A stretch of DNA of 22,960 nt from Paludibacter sp. GTDB lineage: Bacteria; Bacteroidota; Bacteroidia; Bacteroidales; Paludibacteraceae. The notes below the pieces were generated by a model that searched no databases, was not told the origin of the DNA, and was given only the letters and a program-made list of their open reading frames with translations. The stretch's first letter is position 1. Each line of letters opens with the position of its first letter. The DNA lies in NCBI GenBank assembly GCA_009787075.1, contig WRGS01000228.1, forward strand, positions 1 through 22,960, read 5' to 3'. The position numbers and the translations under genes were made by a program. Of the stretch, positions 1-5,783 are shown piece after piece.

Positions 1-31
1 AAAAAAACCGCACTATTGTAATGTGCGGTTT
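1..31 (-). terminator. Rho-independent terminator of the small lipoprotein gene
   Basis: A perfect 9-bp stem (AAACCGCAC at 5-13 pairs with GTGCGGTTT at 23-31) has a 9-base loop. Read on the minus strand, the stem is followed by an unbroken T run (the A7 at 1-7), as expected for an intrinsic terminator. It lies 45 bases beyond the stop codon of the minus-strand lipoprotein gene. In the plus direction the T tract is interrupted, so termination that way would be weaker. Confidence 0.85.
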
Positions 32-75
32 GATTTGGTGTGCTTTTATTTTTGCACCTGCAGAATTGGCAAAGA

Positions 76-549
76 TTAACGAAGTTGCATATTGTTTTTT
101 CGAGCAAACTCCACCTGTTTGGCTTCTATTTCGTCTTCCAATTTCATGCCTGTTTGCAGAACTGTATTGAAAGCATCAACATGAGAGTTGAACTCATCTT
201 TGTTGGCGCTCAAAAATAAATTTTGCATCACAGGTACAACATCGCTTTGCAGGAATTCAAAATATTTCACCATACTGCCCTGATATTCTTCTGCCGAAGC
301 AGGATATTTCAGGTCTTTGATTTGCTTTGTCCAAGCATCAATTTTAATTTTCAAACTGTCGGCAATTGATTGTTTTTCAGCAGCCGAAAGCGCATTGTAG
401 TCAAGTTTGTCACTGACTTTTGTCAAATAATTACTTGCTTTGGTGTGAATATCCACCACATTGTCGTTATATTTCGTTGCCGAAACACCGCAACCCACCA
501 TTGCGAACATTACAAGTCCGCTAAAAACCATAAGGATACTTTTCTTCAT
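76..549 (-). CDS. Small lipoprotein, function unknown
   Basis: This 157-residue protein starts with a classical lipoprotein signal: a Lys-Lys N-terminus, a hydrophobic core and the lipobox MVGC with Cys20 as the lipidated residue. The mature part (about 137 residues) has no transmembrane segment and is predicted mostly helical. It contains stretches such as KLDYNALSAAEKQSIADSL and two longer amphipathic helices with regularly spaced Leu/Phe, resembling a small helical-bundle envelope protein. I cannot assign a family or function. It is a single-gene unit, with its own -7 box at 640-647 upstream and a strong terminator at 1-31 downstream. The ATG at 547-549 is the first start compatible with the signal peptide. 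The plus-strand frame overlapping its start is a shadow. Confidence 0.85.
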   Translation of the reverse strand: MKKSILMVFSGLVMFAMVGCGVSATKYNDNVVDIHTKASNYLTKVSDKLDYNALSAAEKQSIADSLKIKIDAWTKQIKDLKYPASAEEYQGSMVKYFEFLQSDVVPVMQNLFLSANKDEFNSHVDAFNTVLQTGMKLEDEIEAKQVEFARKNNMQLR

Positions 550-706
550 CTTAAAAAAATTTTTTTAAAAGGTTAAAATTATTATTATAAATACTTTGGC
601 GATTTAATAATGGTTTTTGATGCCATCAAAAAATCTTGGCAAAGATACAAAATATTTTTTATAAAAAAATGCTGCTGTTCGCGTTAATTTTTATCTTATT
701 TTTATT
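550..706. other. Intergenic region upstream of the lipoprotein gene
   Basis: This AT-rich stretch carries the presumed minus-strand leader (about 85 bases) and promoter of the lipoprotein gene. No further coding frame, stable hairpin or repeat was seen. Beyond it, 707-889 looks like coding sequence left behind an in-frame stop and is listed separately. Confidence 0.6.
640..647 (-). promoter_or_regulatory. -7 box of the small lipoprotein gene
   Basis: The minus strand reads TATCTTTG, an exact match to the Bacteroidota housekeeping -7 element TANNTTTG. It would place the transcription start roughly 85 bases before the ATG. No convincing TTG -33 element sits at the usual distance, which lowers confidence. 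Confidence 0.55.
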
Positions 707-889
707 TTAAAACACTATTCCCATCACCGCTTTTGTTTCCTGCATCAGTAGTTCTATTTTTCTTGTTTTTTGTATGCTCAAAAGCGTTATGGTTGCTTCC
801 TTTTGCTTGTTGTTTAAGAAAACGAGTTTTACGTCTGTGCCGCTATACATTCCGTTCAGCGTATTGCGCACAACAAGAAAACGGACAAA
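707..889 (-). pseudogene. In-frame continuation of the PH-like membrane protein after a TAA stop
   Basis: Directly after the TAA at 890-892 the same minus-strand frame stays open for 60 codons, ending in TAA at 707-709. The encoded peptide is protein-like: FVRFLVVRNTLNGMYSG, then a beta-rich stretch with DVKLVFLNNKQKEATITLL, then a helix with IQKTRKIELLMQE. Strands followed by one C-terminal helix is the layout of a PH-like domain. The segment before the stop (RKFDVENHIFINS...YRFE) supplies the missing first strands. Across the stop, RFE*FVRFLVVRN resembles the first PH-like domain's RFSEIAAVRYV. One substitution (GAA to TAA) would explain the stop. An internal ATG at 848-850 could also give a free 47-residue peptide. 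I infer a nonsense-truncated tail; readthrough or a sequence error are the alternatives. Confidence 0.6.
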
Positions 890-1714
890 TTACTCGAAAC
901 GGTACATTTTTTTGTAGAAAAAGGCAATGGAATTTATAAAAATATGATTTTCCACATCAAATTTACGTTTGTGCAGCAAAAAACCGATTGCTATCAACAT
1001 CGGCGGAATGGTACAAAATATCAGCACGTTATTTTTCGATGAAATTCCCCAACAGAGCAAACCTGCGGTTAAACAGAACAGGAAGGTATAATATCCGATT
1101 TCCCAACGCCGTTTCACTGTAAATATATTGCCTTTGCGGGCGTAATATCTCATATTTTCAAGATTTATCGGCGGAAGTTCGGCTGCCGATTCCGACAAAT
1201 TGAGCATTTTCATCAAAGCGGGCATAATATTTTTCTTAAAGGTCTGTTGTGCGTTTGGAGGAGCAGGCTTAAGCAAACCTACGCCTTTGCCGTAAGGGTC
1301 TGATTTGAAAAAAATCCTGTATGAAGCATTACTGCCGCCAACATAGCGGACTGCTGCAATTTCCGAAAACCGCGCTATTTTTTTGCGCCCCAATCCATAC
1401 GATTTATAAACCGTTTCTTCTCTTTGGCTGAATATCACTTGTCTGTTGCCAAAAAACATCAGAAACAACACAGGCGCAAGCAAAAACAGCAGGGAAAATA
1501 TTTCACTTTCCATTTTTATTTTCATTTCTCCGCCAAAATACAGGCGCATCATAAAAATTGCCGCATAAGTTGCCCCTAACGCAATGCCAAATGCAACTGC
1601 AAATGTTTTTAAAGTCCTTGAAGAATAGACGATAATTTCGCTATCGGAAATTTTGTATTTCAGTTTTGTTTCTATTGCCATAAATACTAAATTTTTAGTT
1701 TTTTGTTCTTTCAT
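890..1714 (-). CDS. Membrane protein with PH-like domain, probably truncated at its C-terminus
   Basis: The 274-residue product has two N-terminal transmembrane helices (about residues 33-56 and 70-92). A soluble segment follows with the strand pattern of a bacterial PH-like domain (REETVYKSYGLG, then ARFSEIAAVRYV, then YRIFFKSD). Two more helices lie at about 205-225 and 230-248, and a short tail ends in YRFE. The tail looks like the start of a second PH-like domain cut by the TAA at 890-892 (see 707-889). Two starts are possible: ATG at 1712-1714, overlapping the upstream gene's stop by 20 bases, or ATG at 1679-1681 (MAIETKLKYK), 13 bases after that stop. The second gives the more natural N-terminus. 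It is cotranscribed with the preceding gene. The specific function is unknown. Confidence 0.7.
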   Translation of the reverse strand: MKEQKTKNLVFMAIETKLKYKISDSEIIVYSSRTLKTFAVAFGIALGATYAAIFMMRLYFGGEMKIKMESEIFSLLFLLAPVLFLMFFGNRQVIFSQREETVYKSYGLGRKKIARFSEIAAVRYVGGSNASYRIFFKSDPYGKGVGLLKPAPPNAQQTFKKNIMPALMKMLNLSESAAELPPINLENMRYYARKGNIFTVKRRWEIGYYTFLFCLTAGLLCWGISSKNNVLIFCTIPPMLIAIGFLLHKRKFDVENHIFINSIAFFYKKMYRFE

Positions 1715-2195
1715 TAATTAATTCAATTACAGCCTTTTCTGCTGGTTCTTTGCCGAAACCTATTTGTGTGTTTATGTGTTTTGGCGGCATACCGCCCCAA
1801 ATAGTATCCTGCGCTAAAACAACCTTCTGCTTTAAGTCGAGAAACGAAATCACATAATATTGCTGATACGCATTGCCTCCGTTATCGTATTGCCCAACAA
1901 CATCTGATTTTGTTTCTATCCAAACTATTCCGTTAATGTCGCTTGAGGAAAAAAAGCGGTGCGTGTTCAATGCCTCGTTGCGTTTCTTGTTATAGGTGAA
2001 TTTGATTGAATCCATCATCAATTCATACGTAACCCCGCCATCTACCTGCAAAAATTTTCCTTCCCACCGAATTGTGTTCGGCGAATAAGGGAAATCATCT
2101 ATTTTCTTTTCTTTTAACTGTTTGAGCAGCGCAGGCGAAAGTTGAGTTGTCAAAGTTTTGTTTTCCTTTCCGTCTTTTATCTGTAAAAAACACAA
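1695..2195 (-). CDS. Hypothetical protein, probable 5'-damaged membrane-anchored protein
   Basis: The longest clean frame begins with TTG at 2193-2195 and encodes 166 residues. The soluble region is a mixed alpha/beta fold with the stretches TIRWEGKFLQVDGGVTYEL and QQYYVISFLDLKQKVVLAQ, and ends near IELINERTKN. I do not recognise a named family. The TTG start is doubtful because just upstream, in the neighbouring frame, lies a typical membrane anchor reading KNAIVLGIIFAVMSVGAIF (2197-2253). Dropping one T from the T6 tract at 2194-2199 fuses the anchor to this frame. The intact protein would then be about 187 residues with one N-terminal helix. The gene overlaps or abuts the PH-like membrane protein downstream and follows the LRR gene by 80 bases. 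Confidence 0.6.
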   Translation of the reverse strand: MCFLQIKDGKENKTLTTQLSPALLKQLKEKKIDDFPYSPNTIRWEGKFLQVDGGVTYELMMDSIKFTYNKKRNEALNTHRFFSSSDINGIVWIETKSDVVGQYDNGGNAYQQYYVISFLDLKQKVVLAQDTIWGGMPPKHINTQIGFGKEPAEKAVIELINERTKN

Positions 2196-2256
2196 AAAAG
2201 ATGGCTCCTACTGACATTACGGCAAATATAATGCCGAGAACTATTGCATTTTTTAT
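2196..2256 (-). pseudogene. Displaced N-terminal anchor of the 1695-2195 gene (ATA start, +1 frame)
   Basis: From 2256 down the minus strand codes for ATA, then Lys-Asn-Ala-Ile-Val-Leu-Gly and a continuous hydrophobic helix, for 20 codons. It is one base out of register with the downstream frame. The codon in the start position is ATA, so an ancestral ATG to ATA change is likely. The frame switch coincides with two A6 tracts on the plus strand (2185-2190 and 2194-2199), typical places for one-base slippage. I infer that the upstream part of the gene is broken. A sequencing error in the homopolymer would explain the frameshift but not the missing ATG. Confidence 0.5.
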
Positions 2257-2275
2257 TTTAAAATTATTTTTATGA

Positions 2276-3628
2276 TTATTTTTTCACAATTTTCGCTGTG
2301 CTATTGTTTGTTTTTACAAAATAAATTCCCGCAGGTAAACCGCTAATATTTACCGATTTCTCCGCCTTGCCGCTTTTGAGCAAAATACAACCTTGAAAAT
2401 CTATGATTTCATAAGCCGCTTCAACACTGAAATTCACTATATCGCTGGCGGGGTTTGGATAAAGATGTAAGTCCGCAGCCTGAAATGTTCCTACGCCGCT
2501 GTTTTCAGAATAAGTGAATGTAATAGTTCCGCTTAAATTATAGCCGCTCATATTGGTTGCTGCATTAAACGAACTTGAGTTTATAGTATTATTATCGCTT
2601 TGCAGTATGCCATTGGTGTATGTAATTGCGGAATTGTCAAACTGCGGATTGTTGAGCGTTATGGGCAGTTGATAAACGCCGCTGCCGTTGTTGCATAGCG
2701 TGAGCGATACGGTTTGATAGTCGCCCCAAAAAGTGGCAAGTGAAGCGTTTGCTGATAAATCAAGGGCGTAAAGGTGATTGCTTGAACAATCTAAATATTC
2801 TAATTCTGTGCAACTGCTTATGTCTAAAGTTGTTAATGAATTATTGTAACAAAATAAAAATCTTAATGCTTTGCAGTTATTTATATCTAAAGTTGTTAAT
2901 AAATTATTATCGCAATCTAAACTTCTTAAAATTGTGCAGTTGCTTATGTTTAAAGTTATTAATGAATTATACCCACAATTTAAAGATTGTAATGCAGTAC
3001 AGCCGCTTACATTTAAACTTGTTAAAGCGTTATGGGAGCAATTTAAAGATTGTAATGCTGTGCAACCGCTTAAATTTAATGTTTCCAATGAATTATTGTT
3101 GCAATTAAAGTATTTTAATGCAGTACAGTTGTTTATATCTAAAGTTATTAATAAATTATCAATACAATTTAAAGATATTAATGCAGTGCAACTGTTTAAA
3201 TTCAAATTTGATAATGAATTATCCATACATTCTAATTCTGTTAATGCAGTACAGCTGTTTAAATCTAAACTTGTTAAAGTATTATTGGAACAATATAAAA
3301 ATTCTAATGCTGTGCAACCGCTTAAATCTAAAGTTCCTGCAAGGTAGTTTCCCTCACAATAAATACTTGTCAGCCGTTTTGGATTGTCCTCATTCCAAGT
3401 CAAATTTGATACATTTTCTACCCACAGTTCGTCTGCATACCAATTGGCTGTATCGGCAGGAATTGTTAAGCCGAGTTGTTGGGCGTTAATTTGTTCATCT
3501 ACTGCTGAAGGCTGCCGTAGAAATTTCCGCAAGGCTTCCTTGTCGTGTTCGTTGTATGTTTGCGCTGTTGCACTTATGCCAAAGCCCAAAAAAACGAGCA
3601 TTACTATTGATAATTTAAGTTTTTTCAT
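2276..3628 (-). CDS. Secreted leucine-rich-repeat protein with T9SS C-terminal sorting domain
   Basis: This 450-residue protein has a Sec signal peptide (MKKLKLSIVMLVFLGFGIS, then ATAQ). A roughly 70-residue N-terminal region follows. Then come ten leucine-rich repeats of 21 residues (about 96-307) with the signature CTALQSLNCSHNALTSLN, in which Cys replaces the usual Asn/Leu at two positions. A beta-sandwich-like region follows, and the C-terminus matches the type IX secretion sorting domain (LYPNPASDIVNFS, then IYFVKTNN, ending in KIVKK). It is therefore expected to cross the outer membrane by T9SS and be surface-attached or released. LRR proteins of this type usually mediate protein or cell contacts; the ligand is unknown. 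A promoter-like site lies upstream at 3697-3727. Several plus-strand frames inside it are shadows of the 63-bp repeats. Confidence 0.9.
   Translation of the reverse strand: MKKLKLSIVMLVFLGFGISATAQTYNEHDKEALRKFLRQPSAVDEQINAQQLGLTIPADTANWYADELWVENVSNLTWNEDNPKRLTSIYCEGNYLAGTLDLSGCTALEFLYCSNNTLTSLDLNSCTALTELECMDNSLSNLNLNSCTALISLNCIDNLLITLDINNCTALKYFNCNNNSLETLNLSGCTALQSLNCSHNALTSLNVSGCTALQSLNCGYNSLITLNISNCTILRSLDCDNNLLTTLDINNCKALRFLFCYNNSLTTLDISSCTELEYLDCSSNHLYALDLSANASLATFWGDYQTVSLTLCNNGSGVYQLPITLNNPQFDNSAITYTNGILQSDNNTINSSSFNAATNMSGYNLSGTITFTYSENSGVGTFQAADLHLYPNPASDIVNFSVEAAYEIIDFQGCILLKSGKAEKSVNISGLPAGIYFVKTNNSTAKIVKK
2710..3343 (-). repeat. 63-bp tandem repeat encoding the LRR array
   Basis: Ten diverged copies of a 63-bp unit encode 21-residue leucine-rich repeats. 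The Cys-Thr-Ala-Leu and Asn-x-Leu-x-x-Leu positions are the most conserved. The copies have diverged at third positions and in the variable residues, so the array is not freshly expanded. Recombination between copies could change the repeat number. Confidence 0.85.
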
Positions 3629-3645
3629 TTTTTAAATTTTAGTTT

Positions 3646-3673
3646 CCGTAAGTTTCGCTGCGCTAACATACGG
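3646..3673. repeat. Imperfect hairpin in the leader of the LRR gene
   Basis: CCGTA at 3646-3650 pairs with TACGG at 3669-3673. After one mismatch, GTT pairs with AAC. It lies 17 bases upstream of the LRR gene start, inside its predicted transcript. There is no adjacent T run, so it is not a standard terminator. It may affect mRNA stability or translation; its function is unknown. Confidence 0.35.
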
Positions 3674-3696
3674 TTATTAATATTATGCCATAGAAA

Positions 3697-3727
3697 CAAA
3701 GATTAAATAAATCATAATTCAAACAAA
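3697..3727 (-). promoter_or_regulatory. Candidate promoter of the LRR gene
   Basis: On the minus strand a -7-like box (AATCTTTG, one mismatch to TANNTTTG) lies 19 bp downstream of TTTG at 3724-3727. The spacing fits sigma-ABfr promoters, and the leader would be about 60 bases. Confidence 0.4.
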
Positions 3728-3788
3728 TTTATAAGTACAAAAATAATGCTTTTTAAATTTTTACAAAAAATTTTTTTTGTAAAAAAGT

Positions 3789-3816
3789 TTTGCTGATTGA
3801 AAAAAACTTACCTTTG
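3789..3816 (+). promoter_or_regulatory. Promoter of the ABC-2 permease gene
   Basis: TACCTTTG at 3809-3816 matches the -7 consensus exactly. TTTG at 3789-3792 is a plausible -33 box with a slightly short 16-bp spacer. Transcription would start about 15 bases before the ATG at 3837, giving a very short leader. Confidence 0.65.
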
Positions 3817-3836
3817 CAGTATGTAAAAATATTTCA

Positions 3837-4940
3837 ATGAGACAGTTTTTCAGTTTTATACGCAAAGAAACGCGGCATATTTTGCGAGATGTTTATACGC
3901 TTGTGATTTTGTTGATTATGCCTGTGGTGTTGTTGCTGATTTTAGGTTATGCCGTCAGCAATGATATGAAAAATACGCACTTTGCTGTATTGGACGCTGA
4001 TAAATCAACGCTTTCCGCCGATTTTATCAACAAACTCGACGGCAACAAATATTTCTCAATGACAGGTTATTTGCACTCGGAAAGTGAAATTAACAACGAA
4101 TTTCGCAAAGGACTGTGCAAAGTGGCTATTGTATTTCCTCATGGTTTTGAAAATTCTTTTATCAAGAATAAACGCACTGAAATACAATTGATAATAGACT
4201 CGTCTGACCCAAACGAAGCTGCAACAATTCAAAATTATTTGCAACTTATTTTATTGGAATTTCAACAGGAAAAAACATCGACAGGACAAGTGGTGTTTCA
4301 AATCAATGGAGAGGTACAAATGCTCTACAATCCGCAAATGAAAAGCGCGTACAACTTTGTTCCCGGATTAATGGGAATGTTGATGATGATTATCTGTGCG
4401 CTGATGACCTCAATTTCTATCGTGCGTGAAAAGGAGCGCGGTACAATGGAAGTATTGTTAATTTCGCCGCTAAACCCGACTGCAATTATTTTGGCAAAAG
4501 CAGTGCCGTATTTTATAATTTCTATGGTTGATGTGGCGCTGACTATGTTAATCGGACATTTTGTTATGGGAGTTCCAGTAGTTGGAAGCCTGCTAACAAT
4601 ATTTGCATTGAGCGTTGTTTTTACTCTTGCCGCTCTGTCGCTTGGAATGCTGATTTCGTCTGTCGCCTCAACGCAGCAAACAGCAATGCAATCGGCGCTT
4701 ATTGGACTTATGGTGCCTTCAATGTTGCTTTCAGGCGTACTTTTCCCTATAGACAGCATGCCTGTATTGCTGCAATATCTTTCAAATATTATTCCTGCAC
4801 GCTGGTATATTGAAGCAATGCGCTCGGTTATGATAAAAGGCGTAGGATTGGTGGATATTATCAAACAGGTCAGTATTTTATTATCTATGACAGTATTTTT
4901 ACTTTTTATAAGTATAAAAATGTTCAAAGAACGGCTGTAA
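3837..4940 (+). CDS. ABC-2 type transporter permease
   Basis: This 367-residue inner-membrane protein belongs to the ABC-2 permease family (YhhJ/YbhR/Drr-type exporters). It has one N-terminal helix (about residues 20-42), a large extracytoplasmic domain (about 45-170) and five C-terminal helices. The family signature is visible as REKERGTMEVLLISPL at the first cytoplasmic loop, with LFPIDSMP and PARWYIEAMRS near the end. Such permeases dimerise and need an ABC ATPase to export drugs, lipids or polysaccharides. No ATPase or HlyD-like partner is encoded beside it here, so the partner must be elsewhere or just lost. It has its own promoter (3789-3816) and stands alone between the divergent LRR gene and the regulator gene. 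Confidence 0.88.
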   Translation: MRQFFSFIRKETRHILRDVYTLVILLIMPVVLLLILGYAVSNDMKNTHFAVLDADKSTLSADFINKLDGNKYFSMTGYLHSESEINNEFRKGLCKVAIVFPHGFENSFIKNKRTEIQLIIDSSDPNEAATIQNYLQLILLEFQQEKTSTGQVVFQINGEVQMLYNPQMKSAYNFVPGLMGMLMMIICALMTSISIVREKERGTMEVLLISPLNPTAIILAKAVPYFIISMVDVALTMLIGHFVMGVPVVGSLLTIFALSVVFTLAALSLGMLISSVASTQQTAMQSALIGLMVPSMLLSGVLFPIDSMPVLLQYLSNIIPARWYIEAMRSVMIKGVGLVDIIKQVSILLSMTVFLLFISIKMFKERL

Positions 4941-5019
4941 AGAATTGATTTTCGGTTTTTATGTTTTTCTTTCCGACACAAAAATTTTATTCGTCTGTGT
5001 ATAATTCAAAAATTTCATG

Positions 5020-5027
5020 TACATTTG
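5020..5027 (+). promoter_or_regulatory. -7 box of the Crp/Fnr-type regulator gene
   Basis: TACATTTG is an exact TANNTTTG match, followed by C. It overlaps a TTG codon that could otherwise be read as a start (5025). This argues that translation begins at the ATG at 5076, after a leader of about 40 bases. The -33 element is weak (CTG at 4995-4997). Confidence 0.6.
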
Positions 5028-5075
5028 CACTTTAAATTGAAAATAAGTACAGTCAATTTGTTTCAAAAATTTTAT

Positions 5076-5777
5076 ATGCCAAAGAGAAATCATATTAAAA
5101 TTTATACGCTTGAAGAAATTTTTCCAGCATGGGATGGGCTTACCCCTGACGAAAGGCAGTATGTAAAAAGTAATTTTACAATACAGACATTTGAAAAAAA
5201 TCAAAAAATTCACTCCGAAGGCGATATTCCTTCGCATGTGATGTTGCTTGCAAGCGGTAAATTAAAGGTTTTTAAGCAAGGCTTAAGCAAACGTCCGCAA
5301 ATTGTGCGCCTGCTAAAACCCGGAAATACTTTCGGCTATCGAGCAATAATTGCAAAATCGAACTACAACACCAATGTTGTGGCGATGGAAACGTCAATTA
5401 TTTATATGTTAAAAGCTAATATTTTTATAAATATTTTGCAGCACAACAATGCTTTCTGCTTTTTCTATCTGACAGACATGGCTGAAGACTTGGGCAATTC
5501 GGACAAAATGGCTGTAAATTTGACGCAAAAACATATTCGCGGACGTTTGGCAGAAACATTGCTAACGCTCAAGGAAATTTACGGAACGGAAGAAGACGGC
5601 GCAACAATCAATATCAAACTTTCGCGCGAGGAGTTGGCAAGTATGTCGAATATGACTACATCAAATGCAATTCGTACTTTGTCGCTGTTTTTTAGCGAAA
5701 AACTTGTTGATATTTGGGGGAAAAATATCAAAATTATTAATGAAGAAGAATTGAAAAAAATAAGTAAATCGGGATAG
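5076..5777 (+). CDS. Crp/Fnr-family transcriptional regulator
   Basis: The 233-residue product has a cyclic-nucleotide-binding-like beta-roll at about residues 30-120 (KIHSEGDIPSHVMLLASGKL, then KPGNTFGYRA). A long dimerisation helix follows, then a C-terminal winged helix-turn-helix (LSREELASMSNMTTSNAIRT at about 185-205). It lacks an N-terminal Cys cluster, so it is not an oxygen-sensing Fe-S FNR protein. The canonical cAMP-contacting Arg-Ser/Thr pair of Crp is not evident either, so the ligand is unknown. I chose ATG 5076 (MPKRNHIKIY) over the in-frame TTG at 5025 because the TTG lies inside the -7 box. The next gene starts 6 bases after the stop, so the regulator and the TPR protein are almost certainly cotranscribed. 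Confidence 0.88.
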   Translation: MPKRNHIKIYTLEEIFPAWDGLTPDERQYVKSNFTIQTFEKNQKIHSEGDIPSHVMLLASGKLKVFKQGLSKRPQIVRLLKPGNTFGYRAIIAKSNYNTNVVAMETSIIYMLKANIFINILQHNNAFCFFYLTDMAEDLGNSDKMAVNLTQKHIRGRLAETLLTLKEIYGTEEDGATINIKLSREELASMSNMTTSNAIRTLSLFFSEKLVDIWGKNIKIINEEELKKISKSG

Positions 5778-5783
5778 AAAAAA

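Noticed and set aside
733..939. 68-codon plus-strand open frame
   Set aside because: It overlaps the better minus-strand frame 707-889 in antisense, has a Cys/Arg/Phe-rich composition unlike a real protein and no start signals.
2740..3635. Several plus-strand frames opposite the LRR gene
   Set aside because: They are antisense shadows kept open by the 63-bp repeats. The minus-strand frame has a signal peptide, LRRs and a T9SS tail.
5025..5075. TTG start extending the Crp/Fnr-type regulator by 17 residues
   Set aside because: The TTG lies inside the -7 box, so it would not be in the transcript.
4325..5237. Minus-strand frames across the permease and regulator start
   Set aside because: They are antisense to well-supported genes, with low-complexity composition and no promoter or family match.
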